64,000 nt of DNA from Alistipes sp. (GTDB taxonomy: Bacteria; Bacteroidota; Bacteroidia; Bacteroidales; Rikenellaceae), in assembly GCA_020026375.1 (NCBI GenBank), contig JAHHQN010000002.1, positions 106,467-170,466 of the forward strand. The letters run 5' to 3'. Under the pieces are notes generated by a model, which worked only from the letters and a program-made list of their open reading frames with translations, ran no database searches and was not told where the DNA came from. Position 1 is the first letter of the stretch, and every line of letters starts with the position of its first letter. The position numbers and the translations under genes were made by a program. Shown in pieces: positions 51,776 to 60,270 of this stretch.

Positions 51776-52737
51776 TAGAACTTTCCGACAATGAAATATT
51801 GACCGTCGCCCGCAAGGCCATTCACACCGAGATGGAGGCGCTCTGCGAGATGGAGCAGACCCTGGGTGAGGAGTTTGTGCGCGCCGTGAAGATTATCCTG
51901 AACTGCAGCGGCAAGTGTGTGGTCACGGGTATGGGCAAATCGGGCCTCATCGGCCGCAAGATAGCCGCCACGCTGGCCTCGACCGGCACACCGAGTTTTT
52001 TCCTCCACCCCGGCGAGGCGTTCCACGGCGATCTGGGCATGATATCGAAGGACGATGTGGTGCTGGCACTCTCCTATTCGGGCGAGACGGACGAGATTCT
52101 CAAAATCGTGCCTTTTATCCACTCCAACGGCAACCGCATGGTGTCGATGACCGGCAAGGACGACTCGACGTTGGCCAAGAACTCCGACGTGCATCTCAAT
52201 GTGGGTGTGAAGGAGGAGGCCTGCATTCTGCACCTGGCACCCACCACCTCGACCACGGCACAGATAGCCATGGGCGATGCGCTGGCCGTGTCGCTGATGA
52301 AGCTGCGCGAATTCACGAGCATCGACTTTGCACGCCTTCACCCGGGTGGCAGTCTGGGACGCCGCCTGCTGATGACCGTGGGCAATGTCATGCGTTCGCA
52401 CGACCTGCCCATCGTGTCGGCCGACTGCTCCTGCACCGAGATGATTCACACCATCTCGAAGGGTGGTCTGGGATTGATTGTCATCTGCGAGGACGACAGG
52501 ATTAAGGGTATCGTCACCGACGGCGACGTGCGCCGTGCCATGGAGCGCCTCAAGGCCGACTTCTTCGACATCAAGGCGTCAGACATCGCGTCGATGAACC
52601 CCAAGACCATTTCGCCCAAGGAGAAACTTATCGAGGCAGAGAAGATGATGACCAAGAACAAGGTGACCTCTCTGCTGGTGGCCGACGAACAGGAGAAGCT
52701 GGTCGGTGTCATTCAGATTTACGACATCAAGCTCTGA
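51772..52737 (+). CDS. kdsD: arabinose-5-phosphate isomerase, KdsD/KpsF type
   Basis: This 321-aa protein has a sugar-isomerase (SIS) domain with GKCVVTGMGKSGLIGRK and LHLAPTTSTTAQIAMGDALAV, then two CBS domains (~205-320). It turns ribulose-5-phosphate into arabinose-5-phosphate, the first committed step of Kdo synthesis. The order B-A-D puts three of the four Kdo enzymes together; the kdsC phosphatase is not in this window. Confidence 0.94.
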   Translation: MIELSDNEILTVARKAIHTEMEALCEMEQTLGEEFVRAVKIILNCSGKCVVTGMGKSGLIGRKIAATLASTGTPSFFLHPGEAFHGDLGMISKDDVVLALSYSGETDEILKIVPFIHSNGNRMVSMTGKDDSTLAKNSDVHLNVGVKEEACILHLAPTTSTTAQIAMGDALAVSLMKLREFTSIDFARLHPGGSLGRRLLMTVGNVMRSHDLPIVSADCSCTEMIHTISKGGLGLIVICEDDRIKGIVTDGDVRRAMERLKADFFDIKASDIASMNPKTISPKEKLIEAEKMMTKNKVTSLLVADEQEKLVGVIQIYDIKL

Positions 52738-52762
52738 CCCCGCGGGGCGGATATGAATAGCC

Positions 52763-52800
52763 AAAAGCGCACTTCCCGAGAGAGGGGAGTGCGCTTTTTG
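52763..52800. terminator. bidirectional terminator after kdsD
   Basis: AAAAGCGCACTTCCC pairs with the following GGGGAGTGCGCTTTTT with one wobble. T-runs on both sides let it serve kdsD and the PAS gene, whose stop is at 52849. Confidence 0.85.
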
Positions 52801-52848
52801 TGTGTGGCGGGGTGGCGCGTTGAGGGGCGTTGGGGGTGAGCCGCCGCA

Positions 52849-53184
52849 TCAGCTGCGGAGGTAGTGGGGCATCTCTTCGGGAATCTCGAGCGAGAGTTCC
52901 ACGATGCCGCCGATTGCGCCCTCTCGGCGCCACGGGGTCTGGTAGATGAGTTTGCGTACGCCGCGCTTCGAGATGGTGTAGACGTTCTTGCCGCCTTCGG
53001 TGAGCAGGCGGTCGATGATGGCTTTTGAACGCTCGTTGTGGCACGGCAGCATCGACTTTCCCGTCATCGGGCCGTTGACCGCTATCGAGCGGTCGTTCTG
53101 ATAGCAGATGACACACTCGCGGTCACAGACCGTGACGGCGCAGTCCAGCTCCTTCGCCCATTCGGGCAGGTTGATGTTTTCCAT
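52849..53184 (-). CDS. small PAS-like protein, Cys-rich
   Basis: This 111-aa protein is read from the ATG at 53184 (ENINLPEWAKELDCAV follows). The pattern fits one PAS domain: VTVCDRECVICYQNDRSIA with N-G turn, GKSMLPCHNERS, then VYTISKRGVRKLIYQTPWR, and a final EGAIGGIVELSLEI. Five Cys (15, 20, 24, 27, 48) and His49 in the CHN motif are unusual for so small a domain and could bind heme, metal or flavin, or sense redox. No output domain is attached. Function unknown. Confidence 0.6.
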   Translation of the reverse strand: MENINLPEWAKELDCAVTVCDRECVICYQNDRSIAVNGPMTGKSMLPCHNERSKAIIDRLLTEGGKNVYTISKRGVRKLIYQTPWRREGAIGGIVELSLEIPEEMPHYLRS

Positions 53185-53398
53185 GGTGATTGAAGTTTTT
53201 AAGGCTTGTAAATATACACAAAAAGAGGGGAGAATGCGGAAATGTTTTCGTATCTTTGTCTGTGAAGGCTCGGAATGTTGAGAGGCGCGGATTGTAGTTC
53301 CGCGCGACGCTGGCATTCGCGGGCCTTTCCTTTTTCCCGTTACCGATGTTCCCTTGAGGGTAACCTTTCCGATAAAGGGGGTATTAGATTATTTCTCT

Positions 53399-53407
53399 CC
53401 CCCCCCC
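53399..53407 (+). repeat. homopolymer of nine C
   Basis: A C9 run followed by GT and A8 lies in the 245-bp gap between the ClC and PAS genes (53185-53429). It may be length-variable. No promoter or frame depends on it as far as I can see. The rest of the gap shows no gene. Confidence 0.6.
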
Positions 53408-53417
53408 GTAAAAAAAT

Positions 53418-53445
53418 AAAGATTCAGCACTACTGCTGAATCTTT
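53418..53445 (-). terminator. terminator overlapping the end of the ClC gene
   Basis: AAAGATTCAGCA (53418-53429) pairs perfectly with TGCTGAATCTTT (53434-53445) around CTAC. One arm lies in the last codons and the stop codon sits in the loop. A-rich plus sequence on the left gives T's on the minus strand. Confidence 0.75.
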
Positions 53446-55247
53446 ACTAATTGTTCGCGATAAGCGTTGAGGATTTGCGACTTGGAGATGAAGCCCAGAT
53501 AGTGGCCGCGTTTGTCGACCACGGGCAGCATCCAGGTGTGCTTGTCCTCGAACTTGGGGAGTATGCTCTGGATATTCTCATGCTCGAGAATGATGTCGGG
53601 CGGCTGAATCATGTAGTGGGCGATGCTGTTGGTGTAGTTCTCGCTCTTGAACATGTCCTCGCGCAGGTCATCGAGCTGCACCACACCCAGCAGTTTGCCG
53701 GCATCGTCCAGCACGGGGAAGATGTTGCGGTGGCCCGACGAGATGATTTTCACCAGGTCGCCCAGCGTCATCGAGCGGTTGATTCTCACGAAGTCGTCCT
53801 CCATGAGGTCCTTCAGCCGCAGGAAGACGAAGACCGACTGGTCCTTGTTGTGGGTCAGCAACTCGCCCTTCTGACGCAACTGCTTGGTGTAGATGGAGTC
53901 GGGGTCGAGGTAGTAACCCATGGCGAAGGAGATGCAGGCGGTAATCATCAGCGGAATGAACAGTCCGTAGCCGTTCGACAACTCGGCGATGAGGAAGATG
54001 GAGGTCAGCGGTGCGTTCATCACACCGGCCATCACACCGGCCATGCCCACCAGCGTGAACGAGGCCACCGACACCTCCCAGCCGAAGAGGTTGGGGAACC
54101 ATGTGGCCAGCGCGTTGCAGATCAGTGCCAGTGCGGCGCCTGTGAAGGCACCCACAAACAGCGAGGGGGCGAACGTACCGCCCACACCGCCTGCGGCATT
54201 GGTCGAGGCCATGGCGATGACCTTGAAGAACATGGTGGCGATGACGAAGATGATGACCACCCAGTCGATTTCGCGGAAGCGGTAGAAGAGCGAGCTGTCG
54301 AAGAGCTGCTCGGCGTTGCCGTGCATCAGCGAGAGGAAGCCTTCATATCCCTCGCCGTAGAGCGGCGGAAAGATGAAGATGAGGATACCGAGAATGGCAC
54401 CGCCCCATATCCACCGTTTGTATTGGCTGTCGAGGGTCTTGAAGAAGGCGCCCACGCGCGAATTCATCGAGGTGAAGTACCACGACATGAGTCCGCAGAG
54501 GATACCCAGCAGTATGAAGAGCGGAATCTGCCACAGCTCGAAGGCATCGGCCGGCTGGAGGGTCACGGCGATGATGGGGTCGAAGCCGCGCAACATGAAG
54601 GCCATCGTGGTGGCGGTGATGGAGGCAATCAGCAGGGGAATGACCGAGCCTGCCGTGATGTCGAGCATCAGAATCTCCAGCACGAAGACCACACCCGTGA
54701 TGGGTGCCTTGAAGATGGCCGCCAGTGCGGCACCCGCACCGCAGCAGAGCAGCAGGGTGGTGTTCTTGTAGTTGAGGCGGGCCAGACGTGCCACATTGGA
54801 ACCCAGCGCGGCGCCCGTCAGCACGATGGGTGCCTCGGGACCCACCGAACCACCGAAGCCGATGGTGGTGGCACCGCCCACGATGGAGGTCCAGCAGTTG
54901 TGGCGCACGATGATGGAGTTGCGCTTCGACATGGCGTAGAGCACCCGTGTGACACCTTCCGAGATATTGTCGCGCACGATGTACTTGACGAACAGCGTGG
55001 CGAAGATGATACCTATCGACGGATAGACCAGGAAGAGGAAGTGTGCGCTCTCCTTGGGGAACCACCGTGTGAGTCCGTTCTTGATGGCGAACAGCAGCAC
55101 CTCGAAGAAATAGGTGCCCAGTCCGGCCAGCACGCCGATGACCACCGCCAGCAGCATCATGGTCTGGCGGGTGGACAGTCGTCGGGTCAGATGAATGAAA
55201 TAGATGTAGAGACGCTCGGCGCGTGTCGACATATCCTGCAGATACAT
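53430..55247 (-). CDS. ClC family chloride channel/antiporter with CBS domains
   Basis: This 605-aa protein has about ten membrane segments and the ClC signatures GGSVGPEAPIVLTGAALGS (with the gating Glu) and GGVGGTFAPSLFVGAF. Two CBS domains follow (LEDDFVRINRSMTLGDLV and LGFISKSQ regions). It moves chloride, possibly in exchange for protons. The start at 55247 is taken; an ATG five codons later is possible. It lies 7 bases after the trpS stop, so they share a transcript. Confidence 0.92.
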   Translation of the reverse strand: MYLQDMSTRAERLYIYFIHLTRRLSTRQTMMLLAVVIGVLAGLGTYFFEVLLFAIKNGLTRWFPKESAHFLFLVYPSIGIIFATLFVKYIVRDNISEGVTRVLYAMSKRNSIIVRHNCWTSIVGGATTIGFGGSVGPEAPIVLTGAALGSNVARLARLNYKNTTLLLCCGAGAALAAIFKAPITGVVFVLEILMLDITAGSVIPLLIASITATTMAFMLRGFDPIIAVTLQPADAFELWQIPLFILLGILCGLMSWYFTSMNSRVGAFFKTLDSQYKRWIWGGAILGILIFIFPPLYGEGYEGFLSLMHGNAEQLFDSSLFYRFREIDWVVIIFVIATMFFKVIAMASTNAAGGVGGTFAPSLFVGAFTGAALALICNALATWFPNLFGWEVSVASFTLVGMAGVMAGVMNAPLTSIFLIAELSNGYGLFIPLMITACISFAMGYYLDPDSIYTKQLRQKGELLTHNKDQSVFVFLRLKDLMEDDFVRINRSMTLGDLVKIISSGHRNIFPVLDDAGKLLGVVQLDDLREDMFKSENYTNSIAHYMIQPPDIILEHENIQSILPKFEDKHTWMLPVVDKRGHYLGFISKSQILNAYREQLVKIQQ

Positions 55248-55254
55248 CTCTTCC

Positions 55255-56382
55255 TTATTTTAAAGTCTCCTTGTATTTCTCGGCCTGTTCGCGGATCAGC
55301 TCCCTGTCGGCAAAATAGTTGATTCTCATGGCGTCGCGCACCTCGTTGAGGGTCTCGGCGGCAGCGGCGCGCGCCACTTCGGAACCCTTCTCCAACACGG
55401 CGAACACCTCCTCGATACGCTCCTCGTAGTAGTGGCGGCGTTCGCGGATCGGCTCGAGGGTCTCGTTGAGTACGGCGATGAGCAGCTTCTTGACCTTCAC
55501 ATCGCCCAGACCGCCATGCTGGTAGTGGTCCTTGACCTCCTGGAGGGTGTGGTAGTCGGTGGTGAAACGCTCGACCTGCTCGTCGGAGCAGAAGGCGTCG
55601 AGATAGGTGAATACGGTGTTGCCCTCGATTTTGCCGGGGTCCTCGACTCTGAGGTGGTCGGGGTCGGTATACATGCCCATGACCTTCTTCTTCACCTCGG
55701 CGGCGGTGTCCGACAGGTAGATGCAGTTGCCCAGCGACTTCGACATCTTGGCCTTGCCGTCGGTTCCCGGCAGACGCATGCAGGCCGCATTGTCGGGCAG
55801 CAGGATTTCAGGCTCGACGAGTGAACCCGAATATACGGAGTTGAACTTGTGTACGATTTCGCGGGTCTGCTCGATCATCGGCTTCTGGTCTTCGCCTGCG
55901 GGTACGGTGGTCGCCTTGAAGGCGGTGATGTCGGCCGCCTGGCTGATGGGGTAGGTGAAGAAACCGGTGGGAATGCCCTGCTTCTGCGAGGCGTCGTCCT
56001 CGGCGGTGGTCTCCGAGAAGCCGCGCAGCACGATTTCGGCCTTCACGGTCGGGTTGCGCTGCAGACGCTGTATGGTGACCAGGTTCATGTAGTAGAAGGC
56101 CAGCTCGCACAACTCGGGAATCTGCGACTGGATAAAGAGGGTCGACTTTTCGGGGTCGAGACCTGCCGAGAGGTAGTCGAGGGCCACCTCGATGATGTTC
56201 TGACGCACCTTCTCGGGGTTGTCCCAGTTGTCGGTGAGTGCCTGCGCGTCGGCAATCATGATGAAAATCTTGTCGAACTCGCCCGAATTCTGCAACTCGA
56301 CGCGGCGACGCAGTGAACCTACATAGTGACCCAGGTGGAGACGGCCGGTGGGACGGTCGCCTGTGAGGATAATTTTTGCCAT
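55255..56382 (-). CDS. trpS: tryptophanyl-tRNA synthetase
   Basis: This 375-aa class Ic enzyme opens MAKIILTGDRPTGRLHLGHYVGSL, with the HIGH-type HLGHY, and has the KMSKS loop in GKAKMSKSLGN. It charges tRNA-Trp. It is followed after 7 bases by the ClC gene and has a candidate promoter directly upstream. Confidence 0.97.
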   Translation of the reverse strand: MAKIILTGDRPTGRLHLGHYVGSLRRRVELQNSGEFDKIFIMIADAQALTDNWDNPEKVRQNIIEVALDYLSAGLDPEKSTLFIQSQIPELCELAFYYMNLVTIQRLQRNPTVKAEIVLRGFSETTAEDDASQKQGIPTGFFTYPISQAADITAFKATTVPAGEDQKPMIEQTREIVHKFNSVYSGSLVEPEILLPDNAACMRLPGTDGKAKMSKSLGNCIYLSDTAAEVKKKVMGMYTDPDHLRVEDPGKIEGNTVFTYLDAFCSDEQVERFTTDYHTLQEVKDHYQHGGLGDVKVKKLLIAVLNETLEPIRERRHYYEERIEEVFAVLEKGSEVARAAAAETLNEVRDAMRINYFADRELIREQAEKYKETLK

Positions 56383-56416
56383 ATCTTTCTATTTCTTTGA
56401 TTTGTCGTTTATCTTG

Positions 56417-56424
56417 CAAAGATA
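56417..56424 (-). promoter_or_regulatory. candidate -7 element for trpS
   Basis: The minus strand reads TATCTTTG, an exact match, 34 bases before the trpS start. The nearest TTTG is 12 bases upstream, too close to count. Confidence 0.5.
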
Positions 56425-56589
56425 ATAAATAAGTGTCAAATCCTGCATATATTTGCCGTCCGCACCCCGAATATTTCACTGTGGGGTGCTTTTGGACGGT
56501 GACAGAGCCGGTTGGTGGCGGATAATGGGCTGTCGGTGAGACGGTTGTCTGGCGGGGAAAACCTTTTTTTGCGGGCGGAGAGACTAAAA

Positions 56590-56620
56590 TTGCGGATTAT
56601 CGGTTTTTTTTATATATTTG
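56590..56620 (+). promoter_or_regulatory. candidate promoter of oxyR
   Basis: TTG at 56590-56592, a 20-base spacer and TATATTTG at 56613-56620 match the Bacteroidetes pattern. The start would lie ~16 bases before the ATG at 56644. Confidence 0.6.
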
Positions 56621-56643
56621 CTGAAACATTATAGTTGCCTGTT

Positions 56644-57543
56644 ATGACTATCATCCAACTTGAATATTTGCTTGCCGTGGCCAACTGCGGCAGTTTTTCC
56701 CTCGCGGCCGAACACTGTTTCGTGACCCAGCCCTCGTTGAGCATGCAGGTCAAGTCGCTGGAAGAGGAGCTGGGTGTGGTGCTGCTCGACCGTTCGAAGA
56801 AGCCCGTTATCCCCACCGAAGCCGGTGAGGTGGTGCTGGAACAAGCCCGCAAGACACTCAAGGAGTACAACTACATCAAGGAGGCCGTCGCCGAACTCAA
56901 GGGCGAAACCACCGGAAAACTGCGTCTGGGTGTCATTCCCACCATTGCCCCCTATCTGCTCCACAAATTCATTCCGGCCTTCGTGCGCGATTACCCCAAG
57001 GTGGAGCTCGAAATCTCGGAGATGATTACCGAAAACATCGTCGAGGCCCTGAAGAAGGACCAGCTCGACGCTGCGCTGGTGGCCAGCGGAACGTGTGGAG
57101 AGGGGATTATCGAGCAGGAGCTGTTCAACGACCGCTTCTTTGCCTACGTCTCGCCCGAGAATCCGCTCTACGAACGCCAGAATATCCGTATCGAGGACAT
57201 CGATTTGAAGGATTTGGTGATTCTCAGCCCCGGAAACTGTATGCGCGACCAGATTATGGAGTTGTGTCAGGCACGCCGCGACACCCCCACCCACTACTCC
57301 TTCGAGTCGGGTTCGCTCGACACGCTGATGCGTATCGTCGACTGCACCCCCACACTGACCATCATTCCCGAAATGGCGGTGGAGTATATCCACAAGGAGC
57401 ACCGCGACCGTCTGAAGATGCTGGCCAAGGGTGCCACCTCGCGCAAGATTGCCGTGGCCGTGCGCCGCACCTACGTCAAAAGCTCGATTATCAGGGCCTT
57501 GACCGAGACCATACTCAAAAATATCAAACCCTCCGAAATCTGA
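56644..57543 (+). CDS. oxyR: OxyR-type LysR regulator
   Basis: This 299-aa LysR protein has an N-terminal winged helix-turn-helix (LEYLLAVANCGSFSLAAEHCFVTQPSLSMQ) and a sensor domain. The redox pair is at Cys199 and Cys208 (GNCMRDQIMELC), the same spacing and numbering as in E. coli OxyR. It senses peroxide by disulfide formation and turns on catalase and peroxiredoxin genes (family knowledge). No oxidative-stress target gene is adjacent. It is read from 56644; the TTG nine bases earlier is not used. Confidence 0.94.
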   Translation: MTIIQLEYLLAVANCGSFSLAAEHCFVTQPSLSMQVKSLEEELGVVLLDRSKKPVIPTEAGEVVLEQARKTLKEYNYIKEAVAELKGETTGKLRLGVIPTIAPYLLHKFIPAFVRDYPKVELEISEMITENIVEALKKDQLDAALVASGTCGEGIIEQELFNDRFFAYVSPENPLYERQNIRIEDIDLKDLVILSPGNCMRDQIMELCQARRDTPTHYSFESGSLDTLMRIVDCTPTLTIIPEMAVEYIHKEHRDRLKMLAKGATSRKIAVAVRRTYVKSSIIRALTETILKNIKPSEI

Positions 57544-57658
57544 CTCCGACCCCGTTGCAGCGCACTTTGACACGGTTTTTGAACCCTTCGTGAGCGGCGG
57601 AAGTTGCTCCCGGCGCGCATTTTGTCGGATAGAATTTTAAATATTGATTCAAAATTAG

Positions 57659-57666
57659 TACCTTTG
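57659..57666 (+). promoter_or_regulatory. candidate -7 element for rsfS
   Basis: TACCTTTG matches TAnnTTTG, 28 bases before the rsfS start. No TTTG at the normal distance. Confidence 0.5.
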
Positions 57667-57693
57667 CAAGGTTATAGTACACATTGAAAATTT

Positions 57694-58044
57694 ATGGAAA
57701 AACTTGTAGAAATCATCGTCAACGCGATTGAAGATAAGAAAGGTAAGAACATTGTGTCGTTGGACCTCACCGGATTCGACGGCGCGATTTGTTCCCATTT
57801 CGTAGTTTGTAACGCCGACTCTCCGGCTCAGGTATCGGCCATTGCCGGCAATATCGAGGAGGAGGTCAGCAAACAGTTGGGTGAAAATCCCTGGCGTATC
57901 GAGGGCCAGCAGTTTGCACAGTGGATTGCCGTCGACTATGTCGATGTGGTGGTGCATATCTTCCTCACCGAGCTGCGCGGCTTCTATAAACTGGAGGAGT
58001 TGTGGGCCGATGCTCCCATGAAGAAGTACGAGTACGAGGAGTAG
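57694..58044 (+). CDS. rsfS: ribosome silencing factor RsfS
   Basis: This 116-aa protein matches the RsfS/DUF143 fold: VNAIEDKKGKNIVSLDL, FVVCNADSPAQVSAIAGNIEEE, and the conserved end DYVDVVVHIFLTELRGFYKLEELWADAP. It binds uL14 and stops 50S-30S joining when nutrients run short. It is the first gene of a run toward ftsH, with a 101-base gap. Confidence 0.95.
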   Translation: MEKLVEIIVNAIEDKKGKNIVSLDLTGFDGAICSHFVVCNADSPAQVSAIAGNIEEEVSKQLGENPWRIEGQQFAQWIAVDYVDVVVHIFLTELRGFYKLEELWADAPMKKYEYEE

Positions 58045-58145
58045 TCGTGCGCATGGGGCGTCTCTCGCAGATTAACCGTAAAAAAAATTGAGTGACGGGA
58101 GTGCCGGCTTTTCTCCCCCGAAGTGCGGCGCCCGGAAATTGAAAT

Positions 58146-60215
58146 ATGGCAAAAAAGAAAGGTAACAATAAAATAGGAATGCCCAGACCTTCGTTCTGGT
58201 GGATTTATGCGGTGGTCGGAATATTCATTGTCGGCTATTCGCTGCTCTACGGCTCCAACTCCCAACCCGTGAAAAGCAAGTGGACGGAGGTCGAGAAGAT
58301 GGTCGTGGAGGGCGATGTGGAGAGCATCACGGTGCTGAACCGCGAGACCGCACAGGTGTTCCTGACGAAGGACGCGGTGGAGAAGTACCGTAAGTCGTCG
58401 GACGACAAATACAAGTATCTGCCCGAGGAGGGTCCCCAGCTGGTGTTCACCATCGGTGGTGTCGATGCCCTGCGCGAGGACCTCAAGGAGGCGGAGTCCG
58501 ACAACGGAGTCTCGGTGCCGGTTTCCTATGTCAATGAGAAAAACGACTGGATGCAGCTGGTTTACAGCCTGCTGCCGTGGGCGTTGATTATCGGTGTGTG
58601 GTTCTTCATCATGCGCTCGATGTCGCGTGGCGGCGGTGGTGGCGGCGGCATCATGAACGCCGGTAAGGCGCGTGCGCAGGTCTTCGACAAGGACAATGCC
58701 AAGCGCGTGACCTTCAAGGACGTGGCCGGTCTGGAAGAGGCCAAGGTCGAAATCATGGAGATTGTCGACTTCCTCCGCAAGGCCGACAAATACCGCGAGC
58801 TGGGTGCCAAGATTCCCAAGGGAGCGCTGCTGGTCGGCCCTCCGGGAACGGGTAAGACCCTGCTGGCCAAGGCTGTGGCCGGAGAGGCCAATGTGCCGTT
58901 CCTCTCGATTTCGGGTTCCGATTTCGTGGAGATGTTCGTGGGTGTGGGTGCTTCGCGTGTGCGTGACCTCTTCGAGCAGGCCAAGCAGAAGGCCCCCTGT
59001 ATCGTCTTCATCGACGAGATTGACGCCATCGGACGTGCGCGCGGCAAGAATGCCGGTTTCTCGGGCAACGACGAGCGCGAGAACACGCTCAACCAGCTGC
59101 TCACCGAGATGGACGGTTTCCAGACCAACACGGGTGTCATCGTGCTGGCGGCCACCAACCGTGCCGACATTCTGGATAAGGCACTCATGCGTGCCGGACG
59201 TTTCGACCGTCAGATTGAGGTGGGACTGCCCGACATCAAGGAGCGTGAGGAGATTTTCAACGTCCACCTGCGCAACCTGAAACTCGATCCCGATTTGGAC
59301 CGCTCGTTCCTGGCGCGTCAGACCCCCGGTTTCTCGGGTGCCGACATCGCCAATGTCTGCAACGAGGCGGCACTCATCGCGGCGCGTCACAACAAGAAAT
59401 TTGTCGCCAGGGAGGATTTCCTCGCGGCCATCGACCGTATCGTGGGTGGTCTGGAGCGCAAGAATAAAATCATCACCGACGAGGAGAAGCGCGTCATTGC
59501 CTACCACGAGGCGGGTCACGCCACCGTGAGCTGGATTCTCGAGAATGCCTCTCCGCTGTTGAAGGTGACCATCATACCGCGTGGCAAGGCACTCGGTGCG
59601 GCATGGTATCTGCCCGAGGAGCGTCAGATTACCACGCGCGAGCAGATGATGGACGAGCTGGCTGCCACACTGGGCGGCCGTGTGTCGGAGCAGTTGAACT
59701 TCGGTCATCTGTCGACCGGTGCGCTCAACGACCTGGAGAAGGTGACCCGACAGGCTTATGCCATGGTGGCCTACTACGGCATGAGCGAGGAGGTGGGCAA
59801 CCTGTCGTTCTTCGACTCTACGGGTCAGAGCGATATGGCCTTCACCAAGCCCTACTCCGAGCTGACGGCGCAGCGCATCGATGCCGAGGCGCGCAAACTC
59901 GTCGACAAGGCCTATGCCATGGCCGTCGAGGTGTTGAAAAACCATGCCGAGGGCATGAAGGAGCTGGCCGAGCTGCTGCTGGAGCGTGAGGTGGTCTTCA
60001 CCGAGGACGTGGAGCGCATCTTCGGCAAGCGCAAGAAGGACATCGAGCGCGAGGCGAAGGAGGAGGCACGCAAGGCTGCCGCGAAGAAGGTCGGTGACAC
60101 TGCCGTGGAGCAGGCTTCGGAGGGTGAGACCCCCCGCGAGACGACTTCAGCAGTTGCCGACGGCGACAACAACGCGGCGGAGAACCCTTCCGCTGCGGCA
60201 ACCGACGGGGAATAA
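58146..60215 (+). CDS. ftsH: ATP-dependent zinc metalloprotease FtsH
   Basis: This 689-aa protein has two N-terminal membrane segments (~17-36 and ~140-155) around a periplasmic FtsH_ext domain. AAA+ motifs are Walker A GPPGTGKT (231-238), Walker B VFIDEIDAIG and SRH DRQIEVGLPD. The protease motif HEAGH (454-458) holds the zinc ligands. It degrades membrane and some cytosolic proteins as a hexamer. The C-terminal ~60 residues are Ala/Glu-rich and variable. Confidence 0.97.
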   Translation: MAKKKGNNKIGMPRPSFWWIYAVVGIFIVGYSLLYGSNSQPVKSKWTEVEKMVVEGDVESITVLNRETAQVFLTKDAVEKYRKSSDDKYKYLPEEGPQLVFTIGGVDALREDLKEAESDNGVSVPVSYVNEKNDWMQLVYSLLPWALIIGVWFFIMRSMSRGGGGGGGIMNAGKARAQVFDKDNAKRVTFKDVAGLEEAKVEIMEIVDFLRKADKYRELGAKIPKGALLVGPPGTGKTLLAKAVAGEANVPFLSISGSDFVEMFVGVGASRVRDLFEQAKQKAPCIVFIDEIDAIGRARGKNAGFSGNDERENTLNQLLTEMDGFQTNTGVIVLAATNRADILDKALMRAGRFDRQIEVGLPDIKEREEIFNVHLRNLKLDPDLDRSFLARQTPGFSGADIANVCNEAALIAARHNKKFVAREDFLAAIDRIVGGLERKNKIITDEEKRVIAYHEAGHATVSWILENASPLLKVTIIPRGKALGAAWYLPEERQITTREQMMDELAATLGGRVSEQLNFGHLSTGALNDLEKVTRQAYAMVAYYGMSEEVGNLSFFDSTGQSDMAFTKPYSELTAQRIDAEARKLVDKAYAMAVEVLKNHAEGMKELAELLLEREVVFTEDVERIFGKRKKDIEREAKEEARKAAAKKVGDTAVEQASEGETPRETTSAVADGDNNAAENPSAAATDGE

Positions 60216-60270
60216 TCGCCCGACGGAGAGACGAATGCAGAGACGAAAAACCTGTTAACGAAGAAATATA

